A stretch of 64,000 nt of DNA from Caballeronia turbans (GCA_001544655.2 FCOD02000016.1:62001-126000); one strand, 5' to 3'. Positions 34,305 through 44,752 are shown, counted from the stretch's first letter. The notes: generated by a model not told the origin, from the sequence alone. Numbers and translations: made by a program.

Positions 34305-35093
34305 TTATGAAGAGGCGGGCGCGAGCCGTGGGAGCGCTGCGTGAGCGTTAGCCGTTGTGCCTAGGGCAAGCGTGTTTTCGTCGATGCCGCGCAACTGCGC
34401 GAGCACCGTTGCGATGCGCGCGACCTGATCGGGCGTGTTGCGTTGCTTGTAGCGCCACGAAGGCGCGATATCGGGCGCATCGGTTTCGAGCACGATCGCC
34501 TCAAGCGGAAGCTCGGCCGCGAGCCGCCGGATCTGCAGCGCGCGTTCGAACGTGAGATTGCCGCCGAATCCGAGATGCATGCCGTGCGCGATGAACGCCT
34601 CGGCCTGCTGGAAACTACCGTTGAACGCGTGCGCGATGCCCCGATGAATATCGTGCACGCGCAAGCCTTTCAGCACCTTGTCCTGCGACTTGCGCACATG
34701 GCAAATCACCGGCAGGCCGAACTCGCGCGCGAGCTTCAACTGTTCGTTGTAGAAGAATTGCTGGCGCGCATCGTCGAGCGTCGGAACGAAATAGTCGAGC
34801 CCGATTTCGCCGATGCCGACGAACAACGGATCATCGAGACTCGCCTCGATCTCCTCGCGCAGCACGCGCAGATCGTCTTCATGCGCGCCCGGCGTGAAAA
34901 GCGGATGAATGCCGAGCGCGTATGCGCCGCCCGCGATGCGATGCGCGAGCGCGCGCACCGCCGCGATGTTGCCGCGATCCACGCCCGGTATCACGATGCG
35001 CGTCACGCCCGCATCGAGCGCCGCGCTCGCGACGGCATCGCGGTCGGCGTCGAACTCTCCGGCATCGAGATGACAATGCGTATCGATCCACAT
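34305..35093 (-). CDS. TatD family metal-dependent DNase
   Basis: A 262-residue TIM-barrel hydrolase of the TatD family. Metal ligands are visible in DTHCHLDAGEF, GIGEIGLDYF, VICHVRKSQ, AHAFNGS and LETDAPDIAP. TatD enzymes are 3'-5' exonucleases acting on DNA or RNA. It lies between lolD and comEC; the longer upstream frame is a lolD shadow. Confidence 0.9.
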   Translation of the reverse strand: MWIDTHCHLDAGEFDADRDAVASAALDAGVTRIVIPGVDRGNIAAVRALAHRIAGGAYALGIHPLFTPGAHEDDLRVLREEIEASLDDPLFVGIGEIGLDYFVPTLDDARQQFFYNEQLKLAREFGLPVICHVRKSQDKVLKGLRVHDIHRGIAHAFNGSFQQAEAFIAHGMHLGFGGNLTFERALQIRRLAAELPLEAIVLETDAPDIAPSWRYKQRNTPDQVARIATVLAQLRGIDENTLALGTTANAHAALPRLAPASS

Positions 35094-35116
35094 GACGCCT
35101 CCCGCACAGCAACGCG

Positions 35117-35830
35117 TTATACCGGCACCGGCGGCTCTTCGTGCAGCACGCCGTCGCGCAGGCGCATGATGCGGTCGCAGCGTGCGGCGAGATCGGGATC
35201 GTGCGTGACGATCACGAAACTCGTTTCGAGCGTCTGCGACAGCTCCAGCATCAGGTTGAAGACGGTGTCGGCCGTGCCGCCGTCGAGATTGCCTGTGGGT
35301 TCGTCGGCGAGCACGCACGCGGGACGCGTGACGAGCGCGCGCGCGATGGCCACACGCTGTCGCTCCCCGCCCGACAACTCGCCCGGCCGATGCTTCGCGC
35401 GATGACCGATGCCCACGCGTTCCAGCATCTCCTGCGCCTGGCGGCGCGCATCCTCTTCGGACATGCGGCGGATGCGCAACGGCATCGCGACGTTATCGAG
35501 CGCCGTGAATTCCGGCAGCAGATGATGGAACTGATACACGAAGCCGAGCGCACGGTTGCGCAGCTCGTTGCGCTCCTTCTCCTTCAGCTCGGTGAACGGC
35601 TTGCCGAGCAGCGAAACCTTGCCCGCGCTCGGCTCGTCCAGCCCGCCGAGCACATGCAGGAGCGTGCTCTTGCCCGAGCCCGATGCGCCGACGATCGCGA
35701 GCTTCTCGCCGCGCATCACGTCGAGCTGCGCGTTGTTGAGCACCTGCACATTGAAGCCGCCCTGCACGAACGTCTTCGAAATGGCCGATGCCTGCAGAAC
35801 GAGATTGCTGGGCGGAATCAGATCACTCAT
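35117..35830 (-). CDS. lolD: Lipoprotein-releasing ABC transporter ATPase LolD
   Basis: A 237-residue ABC ATPase that powers release of lipoproteins from the inner membrane to LolA. Walker A is GASGSGKST, the signature is LSGGERQR, Walker B is CVLADEPT and the switch His is in [10 protein letters not shown]. The start [10 protein letters not shown] at 35830 overlaps the end of the permease gene by 8 bases, so both subunits are made together. Confidence 0.94.
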   Translation of the reverse strand: MSDLIPPSNLVLQASAISKTFVQGGFNVQVLNNAQLDVMRGEKLAIVGASGSGKSTLLHVLGGLDEPSAGKVSLLGKPFTELKEKERNELRNRALGFVYQFHHLLPEFTALDNVAMPLRIRRMSEEDARRQAQEMLERVGIGHRAKHRPGELSGGERQRVAIARALVTRPACVLADEPTGNLDGGTADTVFNLMLELSQTLETSFVIVTHDPDLAARCDRIMRLRDGVLHEEPPVPV

Positions 35831-37076
35831 AGCGCAGCGCCTCCGCCGGACGAACCTTCGCACCGCGCCAGCTCGGATAGAGCGTCGCGAGCGACGACAA
35901 CAGGAACGCGATGACGCCGATCTTGGCGACGTCGCCCGGCACGAGTTCCGACGGCAGTTCGCTGATGAAATACACCGAAGACGGCAGGAACTGGACGTTG
36001 AAGAGATGCTCGATCATCGGCACGAGCCACGGAATGCTCCACGCGACGAGACAGCCGAAGGTCACGCCGAGCGCCGTGCCGATGAAGCCGATCGTCACGC
36101 CCTGCACGACGAAGATCTTCATGATCGAGCCGGGCTGCGCGCCGAGCGTGCGCAGGATGGCGATATCGGCCTGCTTGTCGGTGACGGTCATCACGAGCGA
36201 GGACACGAGATTGAACGCCGCCACCGCGATGATCAGCGTGAGGATGATGAACATCATGCGCTTTTCGATCTGCACGGCGGAGAACCACGTCTTGTTCTGC
36301 TGCGTCCAGTCGCGGATATACAAATCGCCCGACAGCGTGCGCGCGAGCTGCCGCGCGACTTCGGGCGCGCGCTGCATGTCCTTCAGGCGCAGGCGCACGC
36401 CGGTCGGCGCGGGCAGACGGAAGAGCGCCTCGGCGTCGTGGATTTCGATGAGCGCGAGCGTCGAATCGTATTCATAGTGACCGGACTCGAAGACGCCGAC
36501 GACGGTGAACTGCTTGAGTCGCGGCATCATCCCTGCCGGCGTGATGGTGCCTTCGGGCGCGACGAGCGTGATCTTGTCGCCGTTTATCACGCCGAGATTG
36601 GCGGCGAGATCCTTGCCCAGCACGATGCCGAACTCGCCCGGCTTGAGATCCGTCAGCTTGCCTGCGCGCATGTCCTTGCCGATATCCGACACTTCCGGCT
36701 CCAGCGACGGCTCCACGCCGCGCAGCGCGACGCCGCTCACCGCGCCCTGGCGCGTCAGCAGCGCCTGCGCTTCGACATAGGGCGCGGCGCCCATCACTTC
36801 CGGATTGCGGCGCGCTTCCTGGGCGGTCAGTTGCCAGTTGGGCATGGAGCCGGTCGGCGAGAAGATTTCGACGTGCGCGAGCACCGACAGCATCCTGTCT
36901 CGCACTTCCTTCTGGAAGCCGTTCATGACCGACAGCACGACGATCAGCGCAGCGACGCCGAGCGCGATGCCCGCCATCGACACGAGCGCGATGAAGGAGA
37001 TGAAGCCGTTGCCTGTGGTGCGTTTGCTGGCGCGCGTGTAGCGCCAGCCGATCTGCCATTCGTACGGAAGTTTCAA
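35823..37076 (-). CDS. Lipoprotein-releasing ABC transporter permease (LolC/LolE/LolF type)
   Basis: A 417-residue FtsX-like permease. One N-terminal membrane helix ([30 protein letters not shown], in parts) precedes a large periplasmic domain, and three C-terminal helices follow. LolCDE of E. coli uses two different permeases; only one such gene is present here, which suggests the LolDF arrangement with a homodimeric permease. That reading depends on no second copy elsewhere in the genome. It overlaps lolD. Confidence 0.9.
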   Translation of the reverse strand: MKLPYEWQIGWRYTRASKRTTGNGFISFIALVSMAGIALGVAALIVVLSVMNGFQKEVRDRMLSVLAHVEIFSPTGSMPNWQLTAQEARRNPEVMGAAPYVEAQALLTRQGAVSGVALRGVEPSLEPEVSDIGKDMRAGKLTDLKPGEFGIVLGKDLAANLGVINGDKITLVAPEGTITPAGMMPRLKQFTVVGVFESGHYEYDSTLALIEIHDAEALFRLPAPTGVRLRLKDMQRAPEVARQLARTLSGDLYIRDWTQQNKTWFSAVQIEKRMMFIILTLIIAVAAFNLVSSLVMTVTDKQADIAILRTLGAQPGSIMKIFVVQGVTIGFIGTALGVTFGCLVAWSIPWLVPMIEHLFNVQFLPSSVYFISELPSELVPGDVAKIGVIAFLLSSLATLYPSWRGAKVRPAEALRYE

Positions 37077-37342
37077 GCGATTCCTTTCTGCTGCTGTCCA
37101 GCGTTGTTATGCCCCGGTGGCGCGGTGGTCGCTCTTTGCGCGGCATCGCCGGCATCGTCTGAAATGACGCGGCGATCTTCGCGGATGCATGGCGACGGCG
37201 GCGAAGCGCGCCGGCTTGCCACGACCAAGCGTGAAATCTGCGAAAGTTTGCCATATATGGAGAAAGCGACGCATGAGCACGCGTCGATCGCGGGGCAAAA
37301 CCGGCATGGCGGGCGTCATCGCCCCACCCGCTTTGCCCTACA

Positions 37343-38437
37343 ATGCCGAGCATCATGCCCGTTCACGACCTCCATCTCCTGCTGCCGTTCGCCCTGCCGT
37401 CGGCCGCGGACGCCGCCATCGCCCTGCACGGCCTGGAGAGCGCGGCGCTCGACAAGCTGCTCGCCCGCGCGACGCTCGAGGAACGCGTCATCGGCGAGGA
37501 CTTCCAGCGCACGCTGCCGCACGAACGCTGGATCGCCCGGCGCTTCAACGCCGTCACGCCCGCCGATCAACGCTACGCCGACGATGCCCCGCTCGCCCCC
37601 TTCATGCTGCTCGCCGACGGCGGCACGCCCGGCAATGCGCCCTGGGCCTGCATCGAGCCGGTTCACGTGCGCATCGCGCACGATCATCTGGTGCTGATCG
37701 ATCCCGAGACGCTCGGCGTGCATACGGAAGAAGCGCGCGCACTGCTTCAGACGGCGCGGCCGGTGATCGAAGACCTCGGCGTGACGCTGCAAGCGCCGAC
37801 GCCGTTGCGCTGGTATGTCTCGGGCGAGGCGCTCGGCTCGCTCGCGGGCGCATCGCCGCTGCGGGCGACGGGCCGCAACATCGAAATCTGGCTGCCCCAC
37901 GAAGCCCGCACCGGCGAGCGCTCGCGCGCGTGGATGAAGCTGCAGAACGAAGTGCAGATGGCGTGGTTCGAGCACCCGCTGAATCTCGAACGCGAATCGC
38001 GCGGCCTGCCCGCGATCAACTCGATCTGGCTCCACGGACAAGGCACGATGCGGCCCGTGGCGAGACCGTTCGCACGCGTGATGTCAGACGCCGCGGCGAC
38101 GCGCGGTCTCGCGCTCGCGTCGGGCGTCAAGCCGTCGACGCCGCCCGAGTCGTTTGCATCGGTGTCGAAAGACGGCTCGCAAGGCGCGACGCTCGTCGAG
38201 CTGAATCCGTTCTCCGCGCCGTTCATCGAGCAGGACTGGGCGCGCTGGAACGCGTCGCTCAAGGAACTCGAAGCCGCGTGGTTCGCCCCCGCGCTGCAGG
38301 CGCTCGGCGATGGCTCGCTCGGCCGCCTGAGCCTTACGCTCTGCGGCGACACCGGCTCGGTCACGCTTTCCGTCACGCGCGCCGATCTGCGCAAGTTCTG
38401 GCGGCGCCGTCCGATCGCGGCGCTCTTCATCGAATAA
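37343..38437 (+). CDS. RpfE-like protein (annotated phosphoglycerate mutase-like), function unknown
   Basis: About 364 residues (360 if the ATG at 37355 is used). No signal peptide or membrane segment is seen. Homologues in Burkholderia and Xanthomonas are called regulatory protein RpfE or phosphoglycerate mutase-related; the IWLHGQGTMRP block is typical of this group. No catalytic motif of a true mutase is evident to me. It is 13 bases upstream of recJ, and the order rpfE-recJ-prfB-lysS recalls the Xanthomonas rpf region. A TACAAT overlapping the first ATG could be a -10 box, which would favour the second ATG. Confidence 0.7.
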   Translation: MPSIMPVHDLHLLLPFALPSAADAAIALHGLESAALDKLLARATLEERVIGEDFQRTLPHERWIARRFNAVTPADQRYADDAPLAPFMLLADGGTPGNAPWACIEPVHVRIAHDHLVLIDPETLGVHTEEARALLQTARPVIEDLGVTLQAPTPLRWYVSGEALGSLAGASPLRATGRNIEIWLPHEARTGERSRAWMKLQNEVQMAWFEHPLNLERESRGLPAINSIWLHGQGTMRPVARPFARVMSDAAATRGLALASGVKPSTPPESFASVSKDGSQGATLVELNPFSAPFIEQDWARWNASLKELEAAWFAPALQALGDGSLGRLSLTLCGDTGSVTLSVTRADLRKFWRRRPIAALFIE

Positions 38438-38450
38438 GGCATACCCTGCA

Positions 38451-40151
38451 ATGACGCGAATCGTTACGCGCGCCTCTTCTCCCGCCGACGCCGAAGCGCT
38501 GATGCGCCACGGCCTGCATCCCGTCATTGCGCGCCTCTATGCATCGCGCGGCGTGAGCTCGCCCGATGAAGTCGAAACCGAGTTCAAGCGCCTGCACGCG
38601 CCCGCCGGCCTGAAAGGCTGCGACGATGCCGCCGTCGTGCTCGCCGATGCGCTCGCCGCGGGCAAGCGCATGCTCGTCGTCGCCGATTACGACTGCGACG
38701 GCGCCACCGCCTGCGCGGTCGCCGTGCGCGGCCTGCGCATGTTCGGCGCGACCATCGACTATCTGGTGCCGAATCGCTTCGAATACGGCTACGGGCTCAC
38801 GCCGGAAATCGTCGAGTTGGCGGCGCGTTCGAAAGCCGGCCTGCCGGATCTGCTGATTACCGTCGATAACGGTATCGCGAGCGTGGACGGCGTCGCCGCG
38901 GCGAATGCCCTCGGCATCGACGTGCTCGTCACCGATCACCACCTGCCCGGCGACGAACTGCCCGCCGCGCGCGCGATCGTCAATCCGAACCAGCCGGGCT
39001 GCGAGTTTCCGAGCAAGTGCATCGCGGGCGTGGGCGTGATGTTCTATGTGCTGCTCGCGTTGCGCGCGGAGTTGCGCAAGCGCGGCGCTTACACGGACGC
39101 GCCCGAGCCGCGTCTCGACGGCCTGCTCGATCTCGTCGCGCTCGGCACCGTCGCCGATGTCGTCAAGCTCGACTGCAACAACCGGATTCTCGTCGCACAA
39201 GGCTTGAAGCGGATTCGCTCGGGCCGCATGCAGCCGGGCGTCGCGGCGCTCTTCCGCGCCGCCGGCCGCGATGCGCGCGCGGCGTCGGGCTTCGATCTCG
39301 GCTTCGCGCTCGGCCCGCGCCTGAACGCGGCGGGACGGCTGTCCGACATGTCGCTCGGCATCGAATGCCTGACGACCGACGACATCGGCCGCGCGTGGGA
39401 ACTCGCGCAGCAACTCGATTCGATGAACCGCGAGCGTCGCGAAATCGAAGCGGGCATGCAGCAGCAGGCGCTCGCCGAGCTGCAGACGATCGATCCCGGC
39501 GAGCGCGCGACGCTCACGCTCTACGATGCGAGCTGGCACCAGGGCGTGATCGGCATCGTCGCGGGACGGCTCAAGGAGCGGTTCCATCGGCCGTCCTTCA
39601 CGTTCGCGCACGCCGACGACAGCGGCACGCTCTGCAAGGGCTCCGGCCGTTCGATTCCCGGCTTTCATCTGCGCGATGCCGTCGATCTCATCAGCAAGCG
39701 CGAGCCCGGCCTCATCCACAAGTTCGGCGGCCACGCGATGGCCGCGGGCCTGACGATTTCCACCGCCGACATTCCGCGCTTCACCGAAGCGTTCGAAGCA
39801 GTCGGACGCGAATGGCTGACGCCCGAAGCGCTTTCGCGCACGCTCGAAACCGATGGCGAGCTGGAAGACGCGTATTTCACGCCGCAGTTCGTCGACCTGC
39901 TCGACGCCGCCGTCTGGGGACAAGGCTTTCCCGCGCCCACGTTTTCTGGCGAGTTCGAAGTCGCGTCGCAGGCACTCGTGAAAGAGAAGCACCTGAAGCT
40001 GTCGCTGTTGCGCGGGCGTCAGCGCTTCAACGCGATCTGGTTCAACCACGTCGATCCGCTGCCGCCGCGTGCGACTGTCGCGTACCGGCTCGTCAGCGAT
40101 TCGTGGAATGGTGTCGCGCGGGTGCAATTGATTGTCGAGCATGCAGACTGA
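38451..40151 (+). CDS. recJ: Single-stranded-DNA-specific exonuclease RecJ
   Basis: A 566-residue 5'-3' exonuclease of the DHH family used in recombination and mismatch repair. The metal-binding motifs are in VVADYDCDGATACAVAV, ITVDNGIAS and VTDHHLPGDELP, with the DHHA1-like motif in FGGHAMAAGLTI. The C-terminal OB fold is present. It starts 13 bases after the RpfE-like gene. Confidence 0.95.
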   Translation: MTRIVTRASSPADAEALMRHGLHPVIARLYASRGVSSPDEVETEFKRLHAPAGLKGCDDAAVVLADALAAGKRMLVVADYDCDGATACAVAVRGLRMFGATIDYLVPNRFEYGYGLTPEIVELAARSKAGLPDLLITVDNGIASVDGVAAANALGIDVLVTDHHLPGDELPAARAIVNPNQPGCEFPSKCIAGVGVMFYVLLALRAELRKRGAYTDAPEPRLDGLLDLVALGTVADVVKLDCNNRILVAQGLKRIRSGRMQPGVAALFRAAGRDARAASGFDLGFALGPRLNAAGRLSDMSLGIECLTTDDIGRAWELAQQLDSMNRERREIEAGMQQQALAELQTIDPGERATLTLYDASWHQGVIGIVAGRLKERFHRPSFTFAHADDSGTLCKGSGRSIPGFHLRDAVDLISKREPGLIHKFGGHAMAAGLTISTADIPRFTEAFEAVGREWLTPEALSRTLETDGELEDAYFTPQFVDLLDAAVWGQGFPAPTFSGEFEVASQALVKEKHLKLSLLRGRQRFNAIWFNHVDPLPPRATVAYRLVSDSWNGVARVQLIVEHAD

Positions 40152-40281
40152 ACGACGTGTCGGGCATCGCACGGGAGGCCGAATTTAAATTCCGCCTCGT
40201 CTCATTTATCGAAAAATCTGATCGTCCTGAGATGAAGGACATCAATGCCAGGGCGCGGCCGCCAGGTTTTCCTCGATCCTC

Positions 40282-41154
40282 ATGCCAAAAGAAAAAATAG
40301 ATCTGCGCAACGTCACGCTTTGCGCGGTGGACTGTCTGAACCCTGTGCTCGCATCGAGAGCACTCGCTCTTTCAGAGAAACACTGCCTCTTCGGGGAGAC
40401 CATTCTGCTCACGGACAAGCAGATCGACACCCATGCGAGACTCGTTTCCATTCCTTCGATTAGCTCGGCGGCACAGTACAGCGCCTTCATCCTGAAAGAG
40501 CTCGCCAAGCACATCAGCACGCCGTGGGTGCTCATCGTTCAGTGGGACGGCTTCGTTCTGGATGGCGGACTATGGACGGACCACTTTCTCGAATACGACT
40601 ACATCGGCGCACGCTGGCCGAATTCCCCCAATGGCATGGCTGTTGGAAACGGCGGGTTCTCCTTGCGTTCTACCCGGCTTTTGCACATCTTGGCAAACGA
40701 TCCACGATTCCAGCCTGATCCTGCCATCGCGGAAGACGTACTCATCTGTCGAAACTTTCGCCCGGTGCTCGAAACGGAATATGCAATCCGCTTTGCGCCG
40801 GAAAGCATCGCCGACCGATTTTCCATCGAGCTGACCGAACCGGCAGGTCCGACATTTGGCTTTCATGCGCTGTTCAACATGGCTCGTCTCGTCGACGTCG
40901 ACGAGCTCCGGTTCCTTGCGCAAAACGCTCATCCCGCCACGGTCGCTTCGGGCGAATTCTTCGCCCTCTGGATATACTGTTTTCCGCCGGAAAAAGTCGC
41001 TGTCGCACATGAACTGTATGCGCGAATGCGAGAGGTGAGTCCTCCACGGCATATCGAGCAAATCCTTATTCACAACGGCGTTAGTCGACCAGACGCCGCG
41101 GCACTCGTTGCATTCTTCGAATCGAAGCGCGCTCGCGCCCCGATCTCCGTCTGA
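40282..41154 (+). CDS. DUF5672 domain protein (putative glycosyltransferase-like)
   Basis: A 290-residue soluble protein matching the DUF5672 pattern: an opening strand-turn (LRNVTLCAVDCLNPVLASRAL), WVLIVQWDGFVLDGGLW, YDYIGARW and VGNGGFSLRS, then FGFHALFNMAR. DUF5672 proteins resemble glycosyltransferases and are often found with polysaccharide or methyltransferase genes; the acceptor is unknown. The gene sits between recJ and prfB and looks less GC-biased than its neighbours, which suggests acquisition. A degraded second copy lies immediately downstream. Confidence 0.78.
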   Translation: MPKEKIDLRNVTLCAVDCLNPVLASRALALSEKHCLFGETILLTDKQIDTHARLVSIPSISSAAQYSAFILKELAKHISTPWVLIVQWDGFVLDGGLWTDHFLEYDYIGARWPNSPNGMAVGNGGFSLRSTRLLHILANDPRFQPDPAIAEDVLICRNFRPVLETEYAIRFAPESIADRFSIELTEPAGPTFGFHALFNMARLVDVDELRFLAQNAHPATVASGEFFALWIYCFPPEKVAVAHELYARMREVSPPRHIEQILIHNGVSRPDAAALVAFFESKRARAPISV

Positions 41155-41310
41155 CGAAACAAGCAGGCTGGCTTCGGCGAAACGATCGCATGCGGAAGCC
41201 AGCCGGCACGACTCAATCAATTGTCATTTTCACGGACGTGCTCACGCATCCCGCGCCGGCGCAACTAAAATCACGCGATTACGGAAGCCGACGTTTTCTT
41301 CTCTCGATGA

Positions 41311-41872
41311 ATGCCGAAAAAAATTAACTTGCGCAATGTCACGCTTTGCGCGGTGGGTTGCCTGAATCCCGCGCTTACCGCCCGCGCACTGGATATTTCG
41401 AAAAGACATTGCCTCTTCGGCGACTCGTTCTCCTGACCGACCAGCGAATCGAAGCGAATGCGCGAATCGGTTGGATACCGCCATCAAATCGCGAGAAGAA
41501 TATAGCGTCTTCGTCATGACGCAAGTGCTCGAATATATTTCGACGCCCCGGGTGCTGCTATATCGCCGACCGGTTTTCAGCCGGATTTCATCGTGCAGCG
41601 CGACCGGACCTTCGGTTTCACGGCGTGTTCAATATGTATCGCCATGTCGAAGACGACGATCTGATTTTCTTCGCGCAAAAAACGCCCAGCGAAGCTCGGC
41701 GCTCCCTATCGATTTCATCGGTCTTTGTCTGAGTTGCCTCAAAGCAAGATTGCGGACTTTCGTCTGCGTACAGAAAATCGAAAAGACTTTCTGCGACAGG
41801 AAAATCGGCGCGAAGCCGGAAAAATCCGCGCAGCACGTCGCGGCGCTCGAAGCGCTGCGCGAGGCGCGGTAG
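41311..41872 (+). pseudogene. Decayed tandem copy of the DUF5672 gene
   Basis: The translation from 41311 (MPKKINLRNVTLCAVGCLNP) is nearly the same as the start of the intact gene at 40282, then meets a stop near 41434. Later pieces match further along in shifted frames: LLTDQRIEANARIG, EYSVFVMTQVLEYISTPRVLL and FHGVFNMYRHVEDDDLIFFAQ. The whole central part around the QWDGF and NGGFSLRS motifs is missing. A stop in the last matching frame is at 41870-41872. It has several frameshifts and an internal deletion, so it is not functional. Confidence 0.85.
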
Positions 41873-41943
41873 GCAGGTCCGTGTCGCCTGCAAGGCGCGC
41901 ATCCGCGTGCGCCGTCGCCAGCGGGCGGAAGGCGTCGATCGGC

Positions 41944-41949
41944 TATAAT
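41944..41949 (+). promoter_or_regulatory. Possible -10 box of prfB
   Basis: A perfect TATAAT stands 30 bases before the prfB ATG. No good -35 element is seen 16-18 bases upstream, so it is only a candidate. Confidence 0.4.
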
Positions 41950-41979
41950 TTCATCTTTTTACGAAGCCGAAGATCGACA

Positions 41980-43084
41980 ATGGAAGCGGAACGTCTCAAC
42001 GCGATCGAAAGCCTTCTGGCCGACCTGCGCCGCCGCGCGGCCGAGCTACGGGGGTATCTTTGACTACGACGCCAAGTCCGCGCGTCTAGCCGAAGTCAAC
42101 AAGGAACTCGAAGACCCGAACGTCTGGAACGACTCGAAGAACGCCCAGGCGCTCGGTCGTGAAAAGAAGCTGCTCGACGGCGTGGTCTCGACCATCACCG
42201 CGCTCGACAACGACCTGCGCGACGCCAGCGATCTCTTCGACATGGCGCGCGACGAACAGGACGAAGACACGCTCGTCGCCTGCGAATCCGACGCCGCCGC
42301 GCTGCGGGCCCGCGTCGAGGACATGGAATTCCGCCGGATGTTCTCGAACCCGGCCGATCCGAACAACTGCTTCATCGACATTCAGGCGGGCGCGGGCGGC
42401 ACCGAAGCGTGCGACTGGGCGTCCATGCTGCTGCGCCAGTACCTGCGTTACTGCGAGCGCAAGGGCTTCAAGACCGAAGTTCTAGAAGAATCCGAAGGCG
42501 ATGTCGCCGGCATCAAGAGCGCGACGATCAAGGTCGAAGGTGAATACGCGTACGGCTATCTGCGCACCGAAACGGGCATTCACCGCCTCGTGCGCAAGTC
42601 GCCGTTCGATTCGTCGGGCGGCCGGCATACGTCGTTTTCGTCGGTGTTCGTGTATCCGGAGATCGACGATTCGATCGAGATCGAAATCAATCCCGCCGAC
42701 ATCCGCACGGACACGTATCGCGCATCGGGCGCGGGCGGCCAGCACATCAACAAGACCGATTCCGCGGTTCGTCTGACGCACGCGCCCACGGGCATCGTCG
42801 TGCAGTGCCAGAACGACCGCTCGCAGCACCGCAACCGCGCGGAAGCCATGCAGATGCTGAAGGCGCGTCTCTACGAGTTCGAGATGCGCAAGCGCCAGGC
42901 CGAACAGGACAAGCTCGAATCCAGCAAGACCGACGTGGGCTGGGGCCATCAGATCCGCTCCTACGTGCTCGACCAGAGCCGCGTGAAGGACCTGCGCACC
43001 AACGTGGAAATGAGCAACACGCGCGCCGTGCTCGACGGCGACCTCGACGACTTCATCGGCGCGAGCCTGAAACAAGGCGTTTAA
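41980..43084 (+). CDS. prfB: Peptide chain release factor 2, with programmed +1 frameshift
   Basis: Release factor 2 terminates translation at UGA and UAA. The first 27 codons ([20 protein letters not shown] and onward) end at an in-frame TGA at 42061. Translation must shift +1 at CTT and continue with GAC in the next frame to 43084, giving about 367 residues. The SPF anticodon-like tripeptide ([10 protein letters not shown]) and the GGQ catalytic motif ([13 protein letters not shown]) are both present. The shift lets RF2 control its own level. lysS follows 85 bases later. Confidence 0.96.
42049..42064 (+). promoter_or_regulatory. prfB programmed +1 frameshift signal
   Basis: An internal Shine-Dalgarno-like run of five G (42050-42054) is followed by TAT, the slippery CTT (42058-42060) and TGA C. 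This is the classical RF2 frameshift cassette. When RF2 is scarce the ribosome pauses at UGA and slips forward by one base. Confidence 0.95.
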
Positions 43085-43169
43085 GTCTTTCGGCGCGGAT
43101 ATCCATCGGCGATATCCGCGCTTCGCTTCGTTTCGCCGCGCATCCGCGCATTAAAAGCCAAGAATCATC

Positions 43170-44696
43170 ATGACCGAACCGACTCAACCGGGCGCCGCTC
43201 CCGAACTGGAAGAGAACCAGATCATCGCCGAGCGACGCGAAAAGCTGCGCGCGCTGCGCGAGCAAGGCGTCGCCTATCCGAACGATTTCCGCCCGACGCA
43301 TCAGGCCGCGGCACTTCAGAGCGAATACGCCGAAACGGACAAGGACGCGCTCGAGGCGAATCCTCTGCCCGTCGCGATCGCCGGCCGGATGATGCTCAAG
43401 CGCGTAATGGGCAAGGCCAGCTTCGCGACGGTTCAGGACGGCAGCGGCCAGATCCAGTTTTTCGTGACGCCCGCCGATGTCGGCGTCGAAACGTACGACG
43501 CCTTCAAGAAGTGGGATCTGGGCGACATCATCGCCGCGAAAGGCGTGCTGTTCCGCACGAACAAGGGCGAACTGTCGGTGCGCTGCACGGAATTGCGTCT
43601 TTTGTCGAAGGCGCTGCGTCCGCTGCCGGACAAGTTTCACGGCCTGGCCGATCAGGAAATGCGCTATCGCCAGCGCTATGTCGATCTGATCGTCACGCCG
43701 GAGTCCCGCAAGACGTTCATGGCGCGCACGAAGGCCGTCACGTCAATCCGCAATTTCATGTCGCAGGCGAACTTCATGGAAGTCGAAACGCCGATGCTGC
43801 ACCCGATTCCGGGCGGCGCGGCGGCGAAGCCTTTCGTCACGCATCACAACGCGCTCGACATGCAGATGTTCCTGCGCATCGCGCCCGAGCTGTATCTGAA
43901 GCGGCTGATCGTCGGCGGCTTCGAGCGCGTGTTCGAGATCAACCGTAATTTCCGGAACGAAGGCGTGTCGCCGCGTCACAATCCGGAATTCACGATGATG
44001 GAGTTCTACGCCGCGTACACCGATTACCGCTGGCTGATGGACTTCACCGAGCAACTGATCCGCCAGGCCGCCATCGATGCACTCGGCACAGCGACCATCA
44101 CGTATCAAGGCCGCGAGCTCGATCTGAGCAAGCCGTTCCATCGCCTGACGATCAATCAGGCGATTCAGAAATTCGCACCTCAGTACACCGACGGGCAGCT
44201 CTCCGACGCCGCGTTCCTGCGCACGGAACTGAAGAAGTTCGGCGTCGATACGACGCAGCCGGCTTTCCTGAACGCGGGTCTCGGTTCGCTGCAACTCGCG
44301 CTGTTCGAAGAGACGGCGGAATCGCAATTGTGGGAACCGACATATATCGTCGATTACCCGATCGAAGTGTCGCCGCTCGCGCGCGCGTCGGATTCCGTGC
44401 CGGGCATCACCGAGCGCTTCGAATTGTTCATCACGGGGCGCGAAATCGCCAATGGCTTCTCGGAGCTGAACGATCCGGAAGATCAGGCCGCACGCTTTCA
44501 GAAGCAGGTCGATCAGAAAGACGCCGGCGACGAGGAAGCGATGTACTTCGACGCCGACTACATTCGCGCGCTCGAGCACGGCATGCCGCCGACGGGCGGC
44601 TGCGGCATCGGCGTGGATCGTCTGGTCATGTTGCTGACCGATAGCCCGAGCATCCGCGATGTGATTCTGTTCCCGCATCTGCGTCGCGAAGACTGA
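43170..44696 (+). CDS. lysS: Lysyl-tRNA synthetase (class II)
   Basis: A 508-residue class II aminoacyl-tRNA synthetase. The N-terminal OB fold binds the anticodon, followed by the catalytic domain. Motif 2 lies in [20 protein letters not shown] (about residue 250) and motif 3 in [15 protein letters not shown] near the C-terminus. It is downstream of prfB, an old and widespread pairing, and ends in a strong terminator. Confidence 0.96.
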   Translation: MTEPTQPGAAPELEENQIIAERREKLRALREQGVAYPNDFRPTHQAAALQSEYAETDKDALEANPLPVAIAGRMMLKRVMGKASFATVQDGSGQIQFFVTPADVGVETYDAFKKWDLGDIIAAKGVLFRTNKGELSVRCTELRLLSKALRPLPDKFHGLADQEMRYRQRYVDLIVTPESRKTFMARTKAVTSIRNFMSQANFMEVETPMLHPIPGGAAAKPFVTHHNALDMQMFLRIAPELYLKRLIVGGFERVFEINRNFRNEGVSPRHNPEFTMMEFYAAYTDYRWLMDFTEQLIRQAAIDALGTATITYQGRELDLSKPFHRLTINQAIQKFAPQYTDGQLSDAAFLRTELKKFGVDTTQPAFLNAGLGSLQLALFEETAESQLWEPTYIVDYPIEVSPLARASDSVPGITERFELFITGREIANGFSELNDPEDQAARFQKQVDQKDAGDEEAMYFDADYIRALEHGMPPTGGCGIGVDRLVMLLTDSPSIRDVILFPHLRRED

Positions 44697-44720
44697 GTTT
44701 CTGGCTCGATCGAAAAGCGA

Positions 44721-44752
44721 AAAAAGCGCGCCCCCGCGGCGCGCTTTTTTTT
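44721..44752 (+). terminator. Intrinsic terminator of lysS
   Basis: AGCGCGCC (44725-44732) pairs with GGCGCGCT (44738-44745) around CCCGC, with five A before the stem and a run of eight T after it. Confidence 0.9.

Noticed and set aside
35556-37697. A 713-codon plus-strand frame opposite lolD and the Lol permease.
   Set aside because: It is an Arg/His/Glu-rich antisense shadow, typical of GC-rich DNA, and runs opposite two well-supported genes.
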